A stretch of DNA of 64,000 nt from Paenibacillus borealis (GCF_000758665.1 NZ_CP009285.1:6076001-6140000); one strand, 5' to 3'. Shown: positions 9,947 through 18,840, counted from the first letter of the stretch. Notes: generated from the sequence alone by a model not told the origin. Translations and numbers: made by a program.

Positions 9947-10942
9947 ATGATAACAACAACGCTAAAACACAAGGAGCTAGCGGCCGAGCCGCTTCTGCGG
10001 GTCAACAACCTGAAGAAATATTACTCCGCCGCAAATCAGGCAGGCTTCCGCCATTCCGTGGTCAAGGCCGTCGACGGTGTCTCCTTTGACCTTCGGGAAG
10101 GTGAGACGTACGGACTGGTCGGGGAATCCGGCTGCGGCAAGAGCACGCTTGGCAAATCGCTGCTCCGATTGACAGAGCCTACAGAGGGAGAAGCGGTCTA
10201 TCAGGGGGTCGATCTGTTCAAGCAGCCGCGCAAAGCATTTCAGACCTACCGCCGTGAGCTGCAGATGGTGTTCCAGGACCCCTTCTCCTCTCTGAATCCC
10301 CGCCAGATTATCGGCCAGGCACTGGAGGAGGCACTGGCCATTCACCGCATCGGTACGCCAAAAGAGCGGACCCTGCATGCGATGGAGATGCTCCACACCG
10401 TTGGCTTGCAGATGGAGCACTATTACCGGCTGCCCCACGAGCTGTCCGGCGGACAGCGGCAGCGGATTGGCCTTGCCCGGGCGCTCATCCTTAATCCGCG
10501 GATCGTCATCTGTGACGAGCCCGTATCCGCACTCGATGTCATTATCCAATCGCAGATCATTAACCTGATGCGCCGGCTGCAGGCCGAGCTGAAGCTCACT
10601 TATCTGTTCATCGCCCACGACATTGCTGTCGTCCGGCACATCTCAGACCGCATCGGGATTATGTACCTTGGCAAGCTGGTTGAGGAGGCGGATACAGACA
10701 GCCTGTTCGCGAACCCGCTCCATCCGTACACACAAGTCCTGCTCTCGGCTGTCCCCGTACCGGACCCGGCAGCACGGCGCCAGCGCATCATTCTGGAGGG
10801 CGACCTTCCTTCACCGCTGGACCCGCCCTCCGGCTGCGCCTTCCATACCCGCTGTCCGTACGCCATGGACCGGTGCCGCACCGAGACACCGGTCCAGAGG
10901 GAAGCGGCCGAGGGCCATTTTGCCGCATGCCATTTGATTTAG
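9947..10942 (+). CDS. ABC transporter ATP-binding protein, DppF/OppF type
   Basis: Second ATPase of the importer, 331 residues. Walker [10 protein letters not shown] lies at 59-67, then [14 protein letters not shown], signature [15 protein letters not shown], Walker [15 protein letters not shown]-loop FIAHD, and the C-terminal oligopeptide-family tail with the cysteine cluster ending in CHLI. It begins three bases after the fusion gene stops, so translation is probably coupled. With the lipoprotein, DppB-like permease and fusion protein, this completes a five-domain importer from four genes. Confidence 0.93.
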   Translation: MITTTLKHKELAAEPLLRVNNLKKYYSAANQAGFRHSVVKAVDGVSFDLREGETYGLVGESGCGKSTLGKSLLRLTEPTEGEAVYQGVDLFKQPRKAFQTYRRELQMVFQDPFSSLNPRQIIGQALEEALAIHRIGTPKERTLHAMEMLHTVGLQMEHYYRLPHELSGGQRQRIGLARALILNPRIVICDEPVSALDVIIQSQIINLMRRLQAELKLTYLFIAHDIAVVRHISDRIGIMYLGKLVEEADTDSLFANPLHPYTQVLLSAVPVPDPAARRQRIILEGDLPSPLDPPSGCAFHTRCPYAMDRCRTETPVQREAAEGHFAACHLI

Positions 10943-10984
10943 AGCCATCCTCCAACCCAATCACCAGGAAAGGCAGGAATTAAC

Positions 10985-12361
10985 ATGAAAAAGATCCATC
11001 TCGGCGTATTCGAGGTCAACAGTGTCAACCATCTTACCCAGGGGATCTGGGCACATCCTGACCAGCAGCGCGTCCATTACAGCAAGATTGAGTACTGGAA
11101 GAATATCGCCCAGCTGCTGGAGAGAGGCAAGTTCGACTTCATGTTCTTCGCCGATACGTACGGCTACCCGAAGCAGCGGACGGAGATGGCCTTCCGGGAG
11201 GCAACCGGGTTGCCCGGAAATGACCCGATGATGCTTATTCCCGCGCTCGCCATGGTTACCAAGAATCTGGCATTCACCATGACGACCTCGACCAGCTACG
11301 AAGCCCCCTACTCGAATGCGCGTCGCTTCTCCTCGCTTGACCATGTTACAAACGGCCGGATTGGCTGGAATGTCGTGACCACCAGCAACAAGTCTGCTGC
11401 TGATCTGTTCGGGCGCGAGGAGCTGTTCCTGCCCCATGACGAGCGTTATGATATGGCGGATGAATATATGAGCCTCAGCTACAAGCTGTTCGAGGGCAGC
11501 TGGGAGGATGATGCCGTGCTGATCGACCGCGAGAACCGCGTATTCACTGACCCGGCCAAAGTGCACAAAATCGTTCATGAAGGCAAATACTTCAAGCTTA
11601 CCGGCTATCACGGGACCGAGCCTTCCCCGCAGCGGACACCGGTTATCTTTCAGGCGGGCAGCTCGAACCGGGGCCGCGCCTTCGCTGCCAAGCATGCCGA
11701 GGGCATCTTCCTGAAAGCGCCGACCATTGAAGTACTGCGGGATCAGATCAGCGACATCCGCCGCAGAGCTGCCGAATATGGCCGAGACCCTTCGGCCGTT
11801 AAAGTATTCACGGGTCTGTCGGTTGTCGTCGGGCGGACCAGGGAGGAAGCCGAGCGCAAGCATGCGGAGTACCTCTCCTATCAGAGCAAAGAAGCGACGC
11901 TGTCCAGCTATGCCAATGTCACAGGCATCGACCTGACCCGGCTCGATCCCGATTCCTATTTCGAGAATATTCACACCGAGATGGGTCAGACCCATACCGA
12001 CCGGTTCACCAAGCACAGCAAGACGAAAAAGACTGTCCGTGAGGTAACAGAAGATTTCCTGGAGAAAGGCTTCCGCGGCTTGACCGTGATTGGCACCCCC
12101 GAAGAAGTAGCCGACAAAATGCAATACTGGGTCGAAGAGACTGACCTCGACGGCTTCAATCTGGAGCCTTACATTCTGCCGGCTTCCTATGAGGACTTCA
12201 TCGATCTGGTCGTCCCGGTATTGCAGCGCCGGGGGTTTTTCAAAGAGGAATATGAGGAAGGCACCTTCAGGGAGCGGCTATTCGGAAAAGGTGCCTCCCG
12301 CCTGCCTGATCACCATCCGGGCGCTGAGTTCCGTGACCCCTCGCGGCTAACGCAGGAATAG
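10985..12361 (+). CDS. LLM-class flavin-dependent monooxygenase, NtaA/SnaA/DszA type (second copy)
   Basis: A 458-residue paralogue of the gene at 649-2037. The two align along their full length with shared blocks such as FDFMFFADTYGYP, NARRFSSLDHVTNGRIGWNVV, FQAGSSNRGRAFAAKHAEGIFLKAPT, MQYWVEET and ERLFGKGA. It is the last gene of the operon, 42 bp after the ATPase gene, with AAAGGCAGGAATTAAC before its ATG. In related clusters such enzymes cleave C-S or C-N bonds of deacylated intermediates after oxygenation. No flavin reductase is in the cluster, so FMNH2 must come from elsewhere. Confidence 0.92.
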   Translation: MKKIHLGVFEVNSVNHLTQGIWAHPDQQRVHYSKIEYWKNIAQLLERGKFDFMFFADTYGYPKQRTEMAFREATGLPGNDPMMLIPALAMVTKNLAFTMTTSTSYEAPYSNARRFSSLDHVTNGRIGWNVVTTSNKSAADLFGREELFLPHDERYDMADEYMSLSYKLFEGSWEDDAVLIDRENRVFTDPAKVHKIVHEGKYFKLTGYHGTEPSPQRTPVIFQAGSSNRGRAFAAKHAEGIFLKAPTIEVLRDQISDIRRRAAEYGRDPSAVKVFTGLSVVVGRTREEAERKHAEYLSYQSKEATLSSYANVTGIDLTRLDPDSYFENIHTEMGQTHTDRFTKHSKTKKTVREVTEDFLEKGFRGLTVIGTPEEVADKMQYWVEETDLDGFNLEPYILPASYEDFIDLVVPVLQRRGFFKEEYEEGTFRERLFGKGASRLPDHHPGAEFRDPSRLTQE

Positions 12362-12438
12362 AAGCTGACCCGGATCGGTAAGAGCGGAGGCGACGTGCCC
12401 TGCTTCTCGGTGTAGGAGCGAGCTTGCACATTCATAAA

Positions 12439-12480
12439 TCGAGCCGGAGGTGGCCTATGCCCCTCCGGCTCGATTCTTTT
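12439..12480 (+). terminator. Terminator of the importer/monooxygenase operon
   Basis: A perfect GC-rich hairpin (TCGAGCCGGAGG and CCTCCGGCTCGA around a short loop) is followed by TTCTTTT, about 80 bp after the last gene. A weaker second hairpin (AGACCT...AGGTCT then TTTT) lies at about 12527-12558. Confidence 0.75.
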
Positions 12481-12674
12481 ATCTCTATGAACAGAAACCT
12501 TGTTCCCTCTGATTGTCTTACACGGAAGACCTGTGTTCTGACCGTTCAAGGTCTTTTTAGATAATTCAGAAACGTCCAAGTCCGTGGCATACACCTCATT
12601 TAAAAAACGTTTCATTATCCACGTTGAGCTATCTACCATTTACCTGAAAATATGTATTAACTAAAAAAGCGGCT

Positions 12675-12881
12675 TTATAGAGAAAAATATAAAATAAGTA
12701 ACAGGACTGCAGAGGAAATATAAATTAAGATTTTCCTTTGAGTTGGCTTAAAGTATATATCAATTGAAGCCAACACTAACGCCGCTATAAAGCTAAGAAT
12801 GAACAGTAGCTTGTTAGGAAAGATAATTGTTAAAAAGTTTAAAATATTTACAATGCCTATTAAAATTTTGAGTAAGTTCAT
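12675..12881 (-). CDS. Small membrane protein, possible immunity protein
   Basis: A 68-residue protein with two hydrophobic spans around residues 3-42 and a third at the C-terminus after KPTQRK. The start is well supported by GGAGGGGG upstream of the ATG. It is AT-rich, unlike the GC-richer operon to its left, and lies downstream of the secreted protein gene at 13117 on the same strand. Small multi-span proteins beside a secreted peptide are often self-immunity factors. That reading is inference; I do not recognise the family. Confidence 0.65.
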   Translation of the reverse strand: MNLLKILIGIVNILNFLTIIFPNKLLFILSFIAALVLASIDIYFKPTQRKILIYISSAVLLLILYFSL

Positions 12882-13044
12882 AAAACAACCCCCTCCATTT
12901 CTAGCCAGTATTTGAAAAGTTATGTTTAGTCATCCTATTTCTATATAGACATATTACACTATTCCAATGAAATTAGTTTAAATAATATGTATTTTTCAAA
13001 AAATTACTTATATCATTAGTTCAAAAGTAAATTTCTAGAAAAAA

Positions 13045-13072
13045 AGGTCATCCAAATTATATTGGGTGACCT
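13045..13072 (-). terminator. Terminator of the secreted-protein gene
   Basis: Hairpin AGGTCA-tCCAA...TTGGg-TGACCT with seven T residues after it on the minus strand, 45 bp past the stop at 13117. It separates that gene from the small membrane protein gene, so the latter needs read-through or its own promoter. Confidence 0.75.
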
Positions 13073-13116
13073 AAATAATGTGACTAAATAATTGAAGATG
13101 AATAATAATTAGAACT

Positions 13117-13896
13117 TCATTCTGGCCCCCATCCCGGAGTGTATGTCTCAACAGAAGTTGTGCCTAATAAATTTGTTCTGGCCTTGTCACTATATACGTA
13201 AGTATTATCCAACTCCGCTCTTGGTAGTGATGTACCAACAATATATTTAAAGTAGACATATACAGTATAGTAGACTGTCGTTACATTATTTAAATATATT
13301 AAATTTGCGAGAGCTGCCAGGAAACTTGCGGTTGCGCCAGGAATATACGCTCCAAGTGCAGCTATAATAGCTGCAATAGTAAGAGAGTAAATTTGACTGG
13401 AATATTGGTCTGTTCTGCTCCATTGCCATCCAGTTAACGGAGATGGATTGGAGTTAACTGTAAGTAACGAATCGTTTTTATTTCTGCTAACAACATTTAT
13501 ACTTGAAAGGTCTAGTTGAAAGGATTCATTTATAATTTGTTCATCAGAGGTTGTTGTAGTAATTTCTACTGTTCCATCGGTTTTGATATTCGTAATTTTA
13601 TTTTCATCCAGTTGGTAATCGCCTTGATTGTCTTTTTTATAAATTTGACTGTGTACCTCTTTTAAATCAGTACTGATCTGTTCAATAATTTTAAAAGACT
13701 CACCATTCTCATCGAAAGTATATTCATAATTATCAAAGTTATCATTAATGATTTGAAGATTGGAGCGAGAAGGGGCAATGTTTTCAGCATCTTGTATAGA
13801 GGAACTCGCATAAGTAGTTCCTGCACTTAAATTCACAAATAATAGACTTGTAGACAAAACTACTGCTGTAAATGCTTTGAAAGATTTAAGCACCAT
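13117..13896 (-). CDS. Secreted protein, bacteriocin-like (geobacillin-26-type candidate)
   Basis: A 259-residue protein with a Sec signal peptide (residues 1-31, ending TYAS-S). An acidic, Asn-rich propeptide-like part follows (YTFDENGESFKIIEQ, EVHSQIYKKDNQGDY), then from about residue 160 a very hydrophobic small-residue segment (LTIAAIIAALGAYIPGA, FLAALANLIYL) and an aromatic tail ending ETYTPGWGPE. The architecture (secreted leader, YTY-ENG region, glycine/alanine-rich amphipathic core) resembles large unmodified bacteriocins of the geobacillin-26 kind. I make that match from memory with moderate confidence. Base composition is far more AT-rich than the flanks, which suggests transfer. 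RBS: AAGGAGGAATATT before ATG. Confidence 0.7.
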   Translation of the reverse strand: MVLKSFKAFTAVVLSTSLLFVNLSAGTTYASSSIQDAENIAPSRSNLQIINDNFDNYEYTFDENGESFKIIEQISTDLKEVHSQIYKKDNQGDYQLDENKITNIKTDGTVEITTTTSDEQIINESFQLDLSSINVVSRNKNDSLLTVNSNPSPLTGWQWSRTDQYSSQIYSLTIAAIIAALGAYIPGATASFLAALANLIYLNNVTTVYYTVYVYFKYIVGTSLPRAELDNTYVYSDKARTNLLGTTSVETYTPGWGPE

Positions 13897-14300
13897 CTAA
13901 TATTCCTCCTTTTATTTTCATTTCCGTGATAAAACTTCGAGAAATAAAATTAAACAGCTATGTAAACTCGGATTTAAAATAATAAATGCCCATATCCAAC
14001 CTCCTCAATAACCAAATTATGGTTTAATAGATCTCACTATATCACCAAAATTCAATTATGTAATAATAATTACAAAAAAGACATTTTTCTCCACAAAACT
14101 AGTATATAATACCTATGAGTTTAGTTGGTTTAAACGAATACAAGATCGATCCTCTTCATACGGCTATTGATCAAACGACAGGGGGCACGCATAAGCTAAT
14201 CACTTACCCGTCTGCTCCCCCGTGAAACGGTTGGTCTAATGATGTAGTAATTGTACCAATGAATACCTATGTTTGAGACTTCCTTTTGCAAGCTCTGGCT
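13897..14300. other. AT-rich intergenic region with no supported gene
   Basis: About 400 bp. The right part contains an open frame of 36 codons (14115-14225) with no ribosome site that I cannot assign. Near 14180-14225 GGGGGCACGC and GCTCCCCCGT face each other, possibly a weak inverted repeat. I see no clear terminator for the TetR gene ending at 14301. Confidence 0.5.
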
Positions 14301-14873
14301 TCAACGATGGACAGGCTGTGGCTGCGGCACCATCTGATTGCGTTCCATCAATGCCCACACTTGTTCTGCCAGCTCTGCTGCTGAGTACGGGGTAGCCCGG
14401 GTAACCAGCTGTTCAATCATACCCGTCATCGCCACCGCCAGAAATTGCACCAGTATTCCCTTGTCCATCTTGCGGTTAATCCCGCTCATATCCATCTGTT
14501 TGTCGAACCCCCGCAGCAGAACGGCCTGCAGACGGTTTCTGAACCCAGGAACCCCTTTGTTGGCGAGTGCCGCGGCATAGAAGGAAGCATGCTGATCCAG
14601 GTACTGGAACGTGTAGAGCAGAGCTGCCTCTGTAGGGAAAAGCGCCTGCTCGCCGCACGGCAGACAGCTGTCAATCAACTGGACAAAATGCGTCCTGATG
14701 CACTGATCCAGCAGATCGTATTTGTCGGTATAATGCAAATAAACGGTACCCCGGCTTACATCGGCCCGCTCGGCAATTTCGTTGATCGTGATTTGTTCGA
14801 AATTCTTCTCTGCAATCAGCAGGATAAAGGCCTCGATAATAGCTTCCCGCGATTTACGTATCCGTCTGTCCAT
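14301..14873 (-). CDS. TetR-family transcriptional regulator
   Basis: A 190-residue TetR-type repressor. The N-terminal HTH is typical: RIRKSREAIIEAFILLIAEKNFEQITINEIAERADVSRGTVYLHYTDKYDLLD. A ligand-binding helical domain follows with the TetR_C_33-like TYSAAELAEQVWALM end. Start ATG 14873 is chosen for its ribosome site AAGGAGC; the frame is open 29 codons further upstream but without one. It is divergent from the oxidoreductase gene at 15055 and probably represses it. Confidence 0.92.
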   Translation of the reverse strand: MDRRIRKSREAIIEAFILLIAEKNFEQITINEIAERADVSRGTVYLHYTDKYDLLDQCIRTHFVQLIDSCLPCGEQALFPTEAALLYTFQYLDQHASFYAAALANKGVPGFRNRLQAVLLRGFDKQMDMSGINRKMDKGILVQFLAVAMTGMIEQLVTRATPYSAAELAEQVWALMERNQMVPQPQPVHR

Positions 14874-14997
14874 AAACAGCTCCTTCTTGGCCCCGTTCTC
14901 TTGAGTTGAACACTTCTCCCGATTCTGTACAGTATTGAACGGATTCAGGAATTTCAGCAATTGATGCAGCCATACAGCATTGGTACGATCATTATAT

Positions 14998-15029
14998 TGA
15001 ACGTCTATTCGTAAATCAACAGATGTTCA
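14998..15029. promoter_or_regulatory. Candidate TetR operator
   Basis: Between the divergent TetR and oxidoreductase genes lies TGAACGTCT-N14-AGATGTTCA, an inverted repeat matching at 8 of 9 positions. It is 26 bp upstream of the oxidoreductase start, where a repressor would block transcription. Confidence 0.5.
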
Positions 15030-15054
15030 AATATAGAGATCGGAGGCTTCTGTC

Positions 15055-16020
15055 ATGAATGCTATTGTTATTCAAAATTACGGAAATCCCGGAGTGTTCA
15101 CACAAATGGCGCTCACTTCCCCCGCCATTACCGATACCCAGGTGCTTATCGAGGTGTACGCCACAACTGCAAGCTCCGCAGACCAGCTGGTCCGCTCAGG
15201 CGCATTCAAGCAGGTGCAGCAGCTCCGGTTCCCGCATGTGCTGGGCGTTGAAGTAGCCGGAGTAGTGCGGCAAACTGGAAGCTATGTATCACAGCTGAAG
15301 GTTGGCGACCGCGTCATGGGACTCTCCAGATTGGGCGGCGGTTACGCGGACTTCGTAGCTCTGGAAGAGAACTCAGCCGTTGTCATTCCGCCCGGGCTTC
15401 CCTTCCAGGAAGCTGCCGCCCTGCCGGCTTCTGCACTGTCGGCCTGGCAATCCTTATTCCAGTATGGCAAGCTGGAATCCGGCCAGCGGATTCTGATTCA
15501 TGCAGGCGCAGGCGGCGTAGGCCATCTGGCCGTTCAAATGGCCATACAACATGGCGCCTACGTCATTGCCACAGCCCGTGCGTATAATCATGAATTCGTG
15601 CGGCACCTCGGGGCAGACGAAGTCATTGACTACACGACGGCTGATTTTGCAGAAGCAGCCGGTACAGTAGATGCCGTGCTGGATATGGTGAGAGACACAG
15701 CTGTAGATTCTGATACCGGAATAGGATTAACCGAGCAGAAGAACATCCGGATTCTGCGGGACAACGGCAGGCTGATCTCCCTCGTAGACCCCTCGATCGC
15801 TGCTCACCCTAAGATTCGCGGCATCGAAGCCCAATTCGCCTATATAGAGCCAAACCGCAATGATCTGGCCTCCATCATCCACCAGGTCCGCGAGAATAAG
15901 CTTAAAGTCCATGTGGATGAAATTTTCCCGTTTACCGCACAGGGAATATCTGAAGCACATGATCATTATGATACCCGGAAGTTCCGGGGAAAGATCGTGA
16001 TTGTTAGAGAGCGGGGATAA
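15055..16020 (+). CDS. NADP-dependent oxidoreductase, quinone reductase-like MDR family
   Basis: A 321-residue zinc-free medium-chain dehydrogenase/reductase. The GroES-like half holds the substrate-binding part (FPHVLGVEVAGVV, VGDRVMGL). The nucleotide-binding half shows the Rossmann signature HAGAGGVGHLAVQMA and the ADEVIDY strand. No catalytic zinc cysteines are seen, as in quinone oxidoreductases. TetR-controlled enzymes of this type commonly handle reactive quinones or enals, but the inducer here is unknown. RBS GGAGG precedes the ATG. Confidence 0.9.
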   Translation: MNAIVIQNYGNPGVFTQMALTSPAITDTQVLIEVYATTASSADQLVRSGAFKQVQQLRFPHVLGVEVAGVVRQTGSYVSQLKVGDRVMGLSRLGGGYADFVALEENSAVVIPPGLPFQEAAALPASALSAWQSLFQYGKLESGQRILIHAGAGGVGHLAVQMAIQHGAYVIATARAYNHEFVRHLGADEVIDYTTADFAEAAGTVDAVLDMVRDTAVDSDTGIGLTEQKNIRILRDNGRLISLVDPSIAAHPKIRGIEAQFAYIEPNRNDLASIIHQVRENKLKVHVDEIFPFTAQGISEAHDHYDTRKFRGKIVIVRERG

Positions 16021-16049
16021 GATACAGATTAATCAATCCCAACACTTAC

Positions 16050-16099
16050 CTCCTCAATCCTAAGTAGCCAAGCGCTATAATTGGATGAGGAGTTTTTTT
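16050..16099 (+). terminator. Terminator after the oxidoreductase gene
   Basis: CTCCTCAATCC and GGATGAGGAG form a bulged hairpin followed by seven T residues, 30 bp beyond the stop codon. Confidence 0.8.
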
Positions 16100-16192
16100 A
16101 TGTTCACATCATCCATGCCACTACAGACTCTAAGTTTAAAAACATGATTTTATGATTAATACAAAGACATTCCTTATATGGAGGTTGATTAT

Positions 16193-16864
16193 ATGTGTGG
16201 ACGCTTTACCATCACGGTCTCGCTGGAAGAGTTAATAACTCATTACCTAATCGATGACAGCAAAATAGCCGTTTTGAAACCTAATTATAATGTTGCGCCT
16301 ATGCATAATATCCCGGCAGTGATCGCCAGTGACGAGGGAAAACGTCTTGGGGAACTTCGCTGGGGGCTGGTGCCCTTCTGGGCCAAAGACGATAAGATCG
16401 GCAGTAAGATGATCAATGCCCGTGCGGAGACAGTCGCTGAGAAGCCCGCTTTTAAGCGGCTGCTCAAATCCAAGCGTTGTATTATACCCGCAGACGGATT
16501 TTACGAGTGGAAAAAGGACGGCACCAGCAAACAGCCCTACCGTATTCTTATGACAGATGGGAGCATTTTCTCTTTTGCTGGACTGTATGACACCTGGGAA
16601 GATCCGGAGGGAAAGAAAGTGAGCACCTGCACGATTATCACCACTACCCCGAACAGTCTGATGGCGGACATACATGACCGCATGCCGGTAATTCTCCGGC
16701 CGGAGGATGAAGCTGATTGGCTAGGGAGAGACAATGACGATGTGGAGTCCTTATTAAAACTGCAGAAGCCTTATGATGCAGCGAAAATGAGGGCTTATAA
16801 AGTTCCTTCTGCAGTAGGCAACGTACGAAACAACTCTAAGGAATTACTTGAAGACATCGGATAG
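16193..16864 (+). CDS. SOS response-associated peptidase (SRAP/YedK/HMCES family)
   Basis: A 223-residue SRAP-domain protein. These proteins crosslink to abasic sites in single-stranded DNA through Cys2 and protect them. The start must be ATG 16193, because it makes MCGRFT and exposes the catalytic cysteine after Met removal; GGAGG lies eight bases upstream. The frame is open five codons further. Other family landmarks are present: N-P in LKPNYNVAP, WGLVPFWAKD, INARAETV, DGFYEWKK with the catalytic glutamate, and IHDRMPVIL with the catalytic histidine. It appears monocistronic. Confidence 0.95.
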   Translation: MCGRFTITVSLEELITHYLIDDSKIAVLKPNYNVAPMHNIPAVIASDEGKRLGELRWGLVPFWAKDDKIGSKMINARAETVAEKPAFKRLLKSKRCIIPADGFYEWKKDGTSKQPYRILMTDGSIFSFAGLYDTWEDPEGKKVSTCTIITTTPNSLMADIHDRMPVILRPEDEADWLGRDNDDVESLLKLQKPYDAAKMRAYKVPSAVGNVRNNSKELLEDIG

Positions 16865-16888
16865 AATGGAACATGGCTGATAACAAAA

Positions 16889-16921
16889 AATCCCTGCCGA
16901 CCGGATGGGTTAGCAGGGATT
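16889..16921 (-). terminator. Terminator of the lipoprotein gene
   Basis: Hairpin AATCCCTGC...GCAGGGATT followed on the minus strand by TTTTTTGTTA, about 50 bp past the stop at 16975. It may also limit transcription arriving from the SRAP gene on the plus strand. Confidence 0.7.
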
Positions 16922-16974
16922 CCACTTCTAGTTAATCCAAACTTATACGACAGATCCACTATAACTATTGATCC

Positions 16975-17550
16975 TTAACGAGCAGCTATATGGAAAAATT
17001 GTAAAACCAGAGACAGCTCCTCTTCATTCACCACATTGTTCGTTATTCTGTAGGTGATCTTCATGGGAGTTCCCTCGTCATTGCTCGACCACGATTCTGT
17101 AACCAATTTAACTGCCGGCTTCTTGGGAAAGGTCATTTCATCAATGGAATGCACGGAATCAAGTACCTTGTCCCCCTCATCCCCCGAAGGCTTATACTCC
17201 CTCAGGAAGGCCTCGACAATCTCTCCAGCATTCTCATACCCTGCCTCCGATCTGGGTAATCGGGTCACTAACTCATACCCTTCAATCATTTCACTTGAGT
17301 CCAGTTGGATTCGTTGTCTGAAATTCTGATCCCCCGCTGTCAATTCTTCATCCAGATTAATCATATTATCCGTTCCTTCAACATTAGCCAGGTTCAGCGC
17401 CGCAACCGCTTCATCCCGGGTCATAGCAAAAACTGCCCTATGCTCTTCTACTTTGCGGAACAGTACATCATAGGAAGCATCCTTTTGACAAGCAGCCGCC
17501 AGCAGCATAAACAAACCAAACATGATTATCATCAAAGATTTTCTGTTCAT
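16975..17550 (-). CDS. Predicted lipoprotein of unknown function
   Basis: A 191-residue protein with a type II signal peptide and lipobox LAAAC (cysteine at 21), so it should sit on the outer face of the membrane. The mature part is acidic and hydrophilic (RNEAVAALNLA-like helix, VTRLPRSEAGYENAG, YRITNNVVNEEELSLVLQ). I recognise no family. The start has GAAGGTGAAGAAG upstream. It is followed by its own terminator and preceded, on the same strand, by the hydrolase-like gene at 17613. Confidence 0.8.
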   Translation of the reverse strand: MNRKSLMIIMFGLFMLLAAACQKDASYDVLFRKVEEHRAVFAMTRDEAVAALNLANVEGTDNMINLDEELTAGDQNFRQRIQLDSSEMIEGYELVTRLPRSEAGYENAGEIVEAFLREYKPSGDEGDKVLDSVHSIDEMTFPKKPAVKLVTESWSSNDEGTPMKITYRITNNVVNEEELSLVLQFFHIAAR

Positions 17551-17612
17551 TCTTCTTCACCTTCTCCGACAAAAAGCATATTTATTATCCTAATTTCATG
17601 ATTTGTAGAGGT

Positions 17613-18262
17613 TCACAGCATCCCCAGGAAATTAATATGAGAAGCTTGGATCTTGTTTACTGTCTCCAGAACAAAATCATCTACTTCAGCTTCCTTAATG
17701 TATGTAGGTTCATAATCAATGGGGACTTCATTATTGCAGTAGAACTGAATGATATTCTGGATTTGCTTAAAGGTTTGGCCTTCCGGAAAAAACGGCAAGT
17801 ACTCCGGATATTGCTGGATATACTGAAAATCAGTCCAAAAAACATGCCCGCTGTTTAGCTTCAAATATTTAAAATCCAGCCAGTACCAGTCTCGCTTAAC
17901 AAGTAGATTGTATTCGGGAGTGCCTATGACCGCTTGATGCACTTGCTCCTGCTGCTTTGTCCTGGTTAGCTTGACCCATTCCACATCGGTAATAAGGTGA
18001 CAATAATACCCCAGATAATAGGAACCTTCACTCGAAGCAATATCATGATTTTGCAATTCATGCTGCTCAAAGAAATGCTCAGGCTGAATTCCCTGGCCGT
18101 CCTTAAAATGTGTAATCCGTTTGGGCGGAGCAATCTTACCTTCCTCATCGGCTAACCCGCAATCCGGGCCAATATTACCAACCACAAAGTCAACCTTGGA
18201 TACCGGCAGTCCTCTCTTTATTAATTCTTCAGCAATCCTAAATGAGTAACCCATGTGGCCAT
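17613..18262 (-). pseudogene. Zinc-dependent phospholipase C-like protein, apparent N-terminal frameshift
   Basis: The open frame 17613-18254 encodes 213 residues with features of the zinc-dependent PLC-like family: VDFVVGNIGPDCG, ITHF and YLGYYCHLITDVEW, which supply Asp/His metal ligands. The natural start seems to lie at 18262 instead. There ATG follows GGAGGAGTAAATA and begins MATWVTHL, which is how members of this family start. It then runs out of frame after eight codons. One missing base near 18237-18241 would join it to RIAEELIKRG of the long frame. As written, translation would need the unsupported internal ATG at 18254 with no ribosome site. Either a real inactivating mutation or a sequencing error. 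Confidence 0.6.
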
Positions 18263-18346
18263 TATTTACTCCTCCTGTCTATTTCCATAATTTACATTGT
18301 AACATAGCTTTTGAAGTTACTAAAAATGAATAATAACACAAGAAAA

Positions 18347-18366
18347 AACCTTGATATCTCAAGGTT
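18347..18366 (-). terminator. Terminator of the XRE regulator gene
   Basis: Perfect hairpin AACCTTGA-tatc-TCAAGGTT with a T-run (TTTTTTCTTG) on the minus strand, 50 bp after the stop at 18416. A nearly identical hairpin terminates the tRNA-Leu gene at 19232-19251. Confidence 0.75.
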
Positions 18367-18415
18367 TTCGTTGGATGGAGGATAGGAGGAGTATCGTATG
18401 GTTCTCAAGTGGTAT

Positions 18416-18649
18416 TCATTTCAATTTAGCAATCTCTTCCTCCACAAGCTTCACTAACTCCGAAGCCTTCATGTTCAAAGCCTCAGCAAGAGACAGCAAG
18501 GAATTGAGGGTAGGCTGGTGAACACCACGTTCCAGCATAGATATGTAAGTTCGGTCAAGGTTACTTTGGAAGGCTAATTTCTCTTGGCTCATCTTTTGTT
18601 TCTTTCGAATTGTCCTTAGTACTAGCCCAAATATTTCTTCTGATTTCAA
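18416..18649 (-). CDS. Small XRE-family helix-turn-helix regulator
   Basis: A 77-residue Cro/CI-type DNA-binding protein consisting only of the HTH: GLVLRTIRKKQKMSQEKLAFQSNLDRTYISMLERGVHQPTLNSLLSLAEAL, then a short acidic helix that may dimerise. Proteins of this size and sequence (C.AhdI/SinR-like) often control restriction-modification systems or stand alone; no methylase or nuclease is near. It is divergent from the hypothetical gene at 18841. Function unknown. Confidence 0.85.
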   Translation of the reverse strand: MKSEEIFGLVLRTIRKKQKMSQEKLAFQSNLDRTYISMLERGVHQPTLNSLLSLAEALNMKASELVKLVEEEIAKLK

Positions 18650-18840
18650 GGTAATACCTCTTTTAGATTCATTATCTAGTTGTCTTAACCATTCTTTCCA
18701 CGTAGTATACTCTACAAAAAGTCAATTATTTATGTTTTGATTCATTTGAAGAAAAACTCTTACCCACCAAAAACTGCAAACCGAATGTGAAAATCATGAG
18801 TAAGTATAAAAAGCACTCTTAAGAGAGAAGAGGAAAAGTA

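Noticed and set aside
12310..12639. 109-codon minus-strand frame between the operon end and the small membrane protein
   Set aside because: It runs through the operon terminator hairpin, has no ribosome site and no recognisable domain. Its first 45 codons look slightly protein-like but are not enough to call.
14115..14225. 36-codon plus-strand frame starting MSLVGLNEYK
   Set aside because: No ribosome site and no recognisable homology; may be a remnant, but it cannot be supported.
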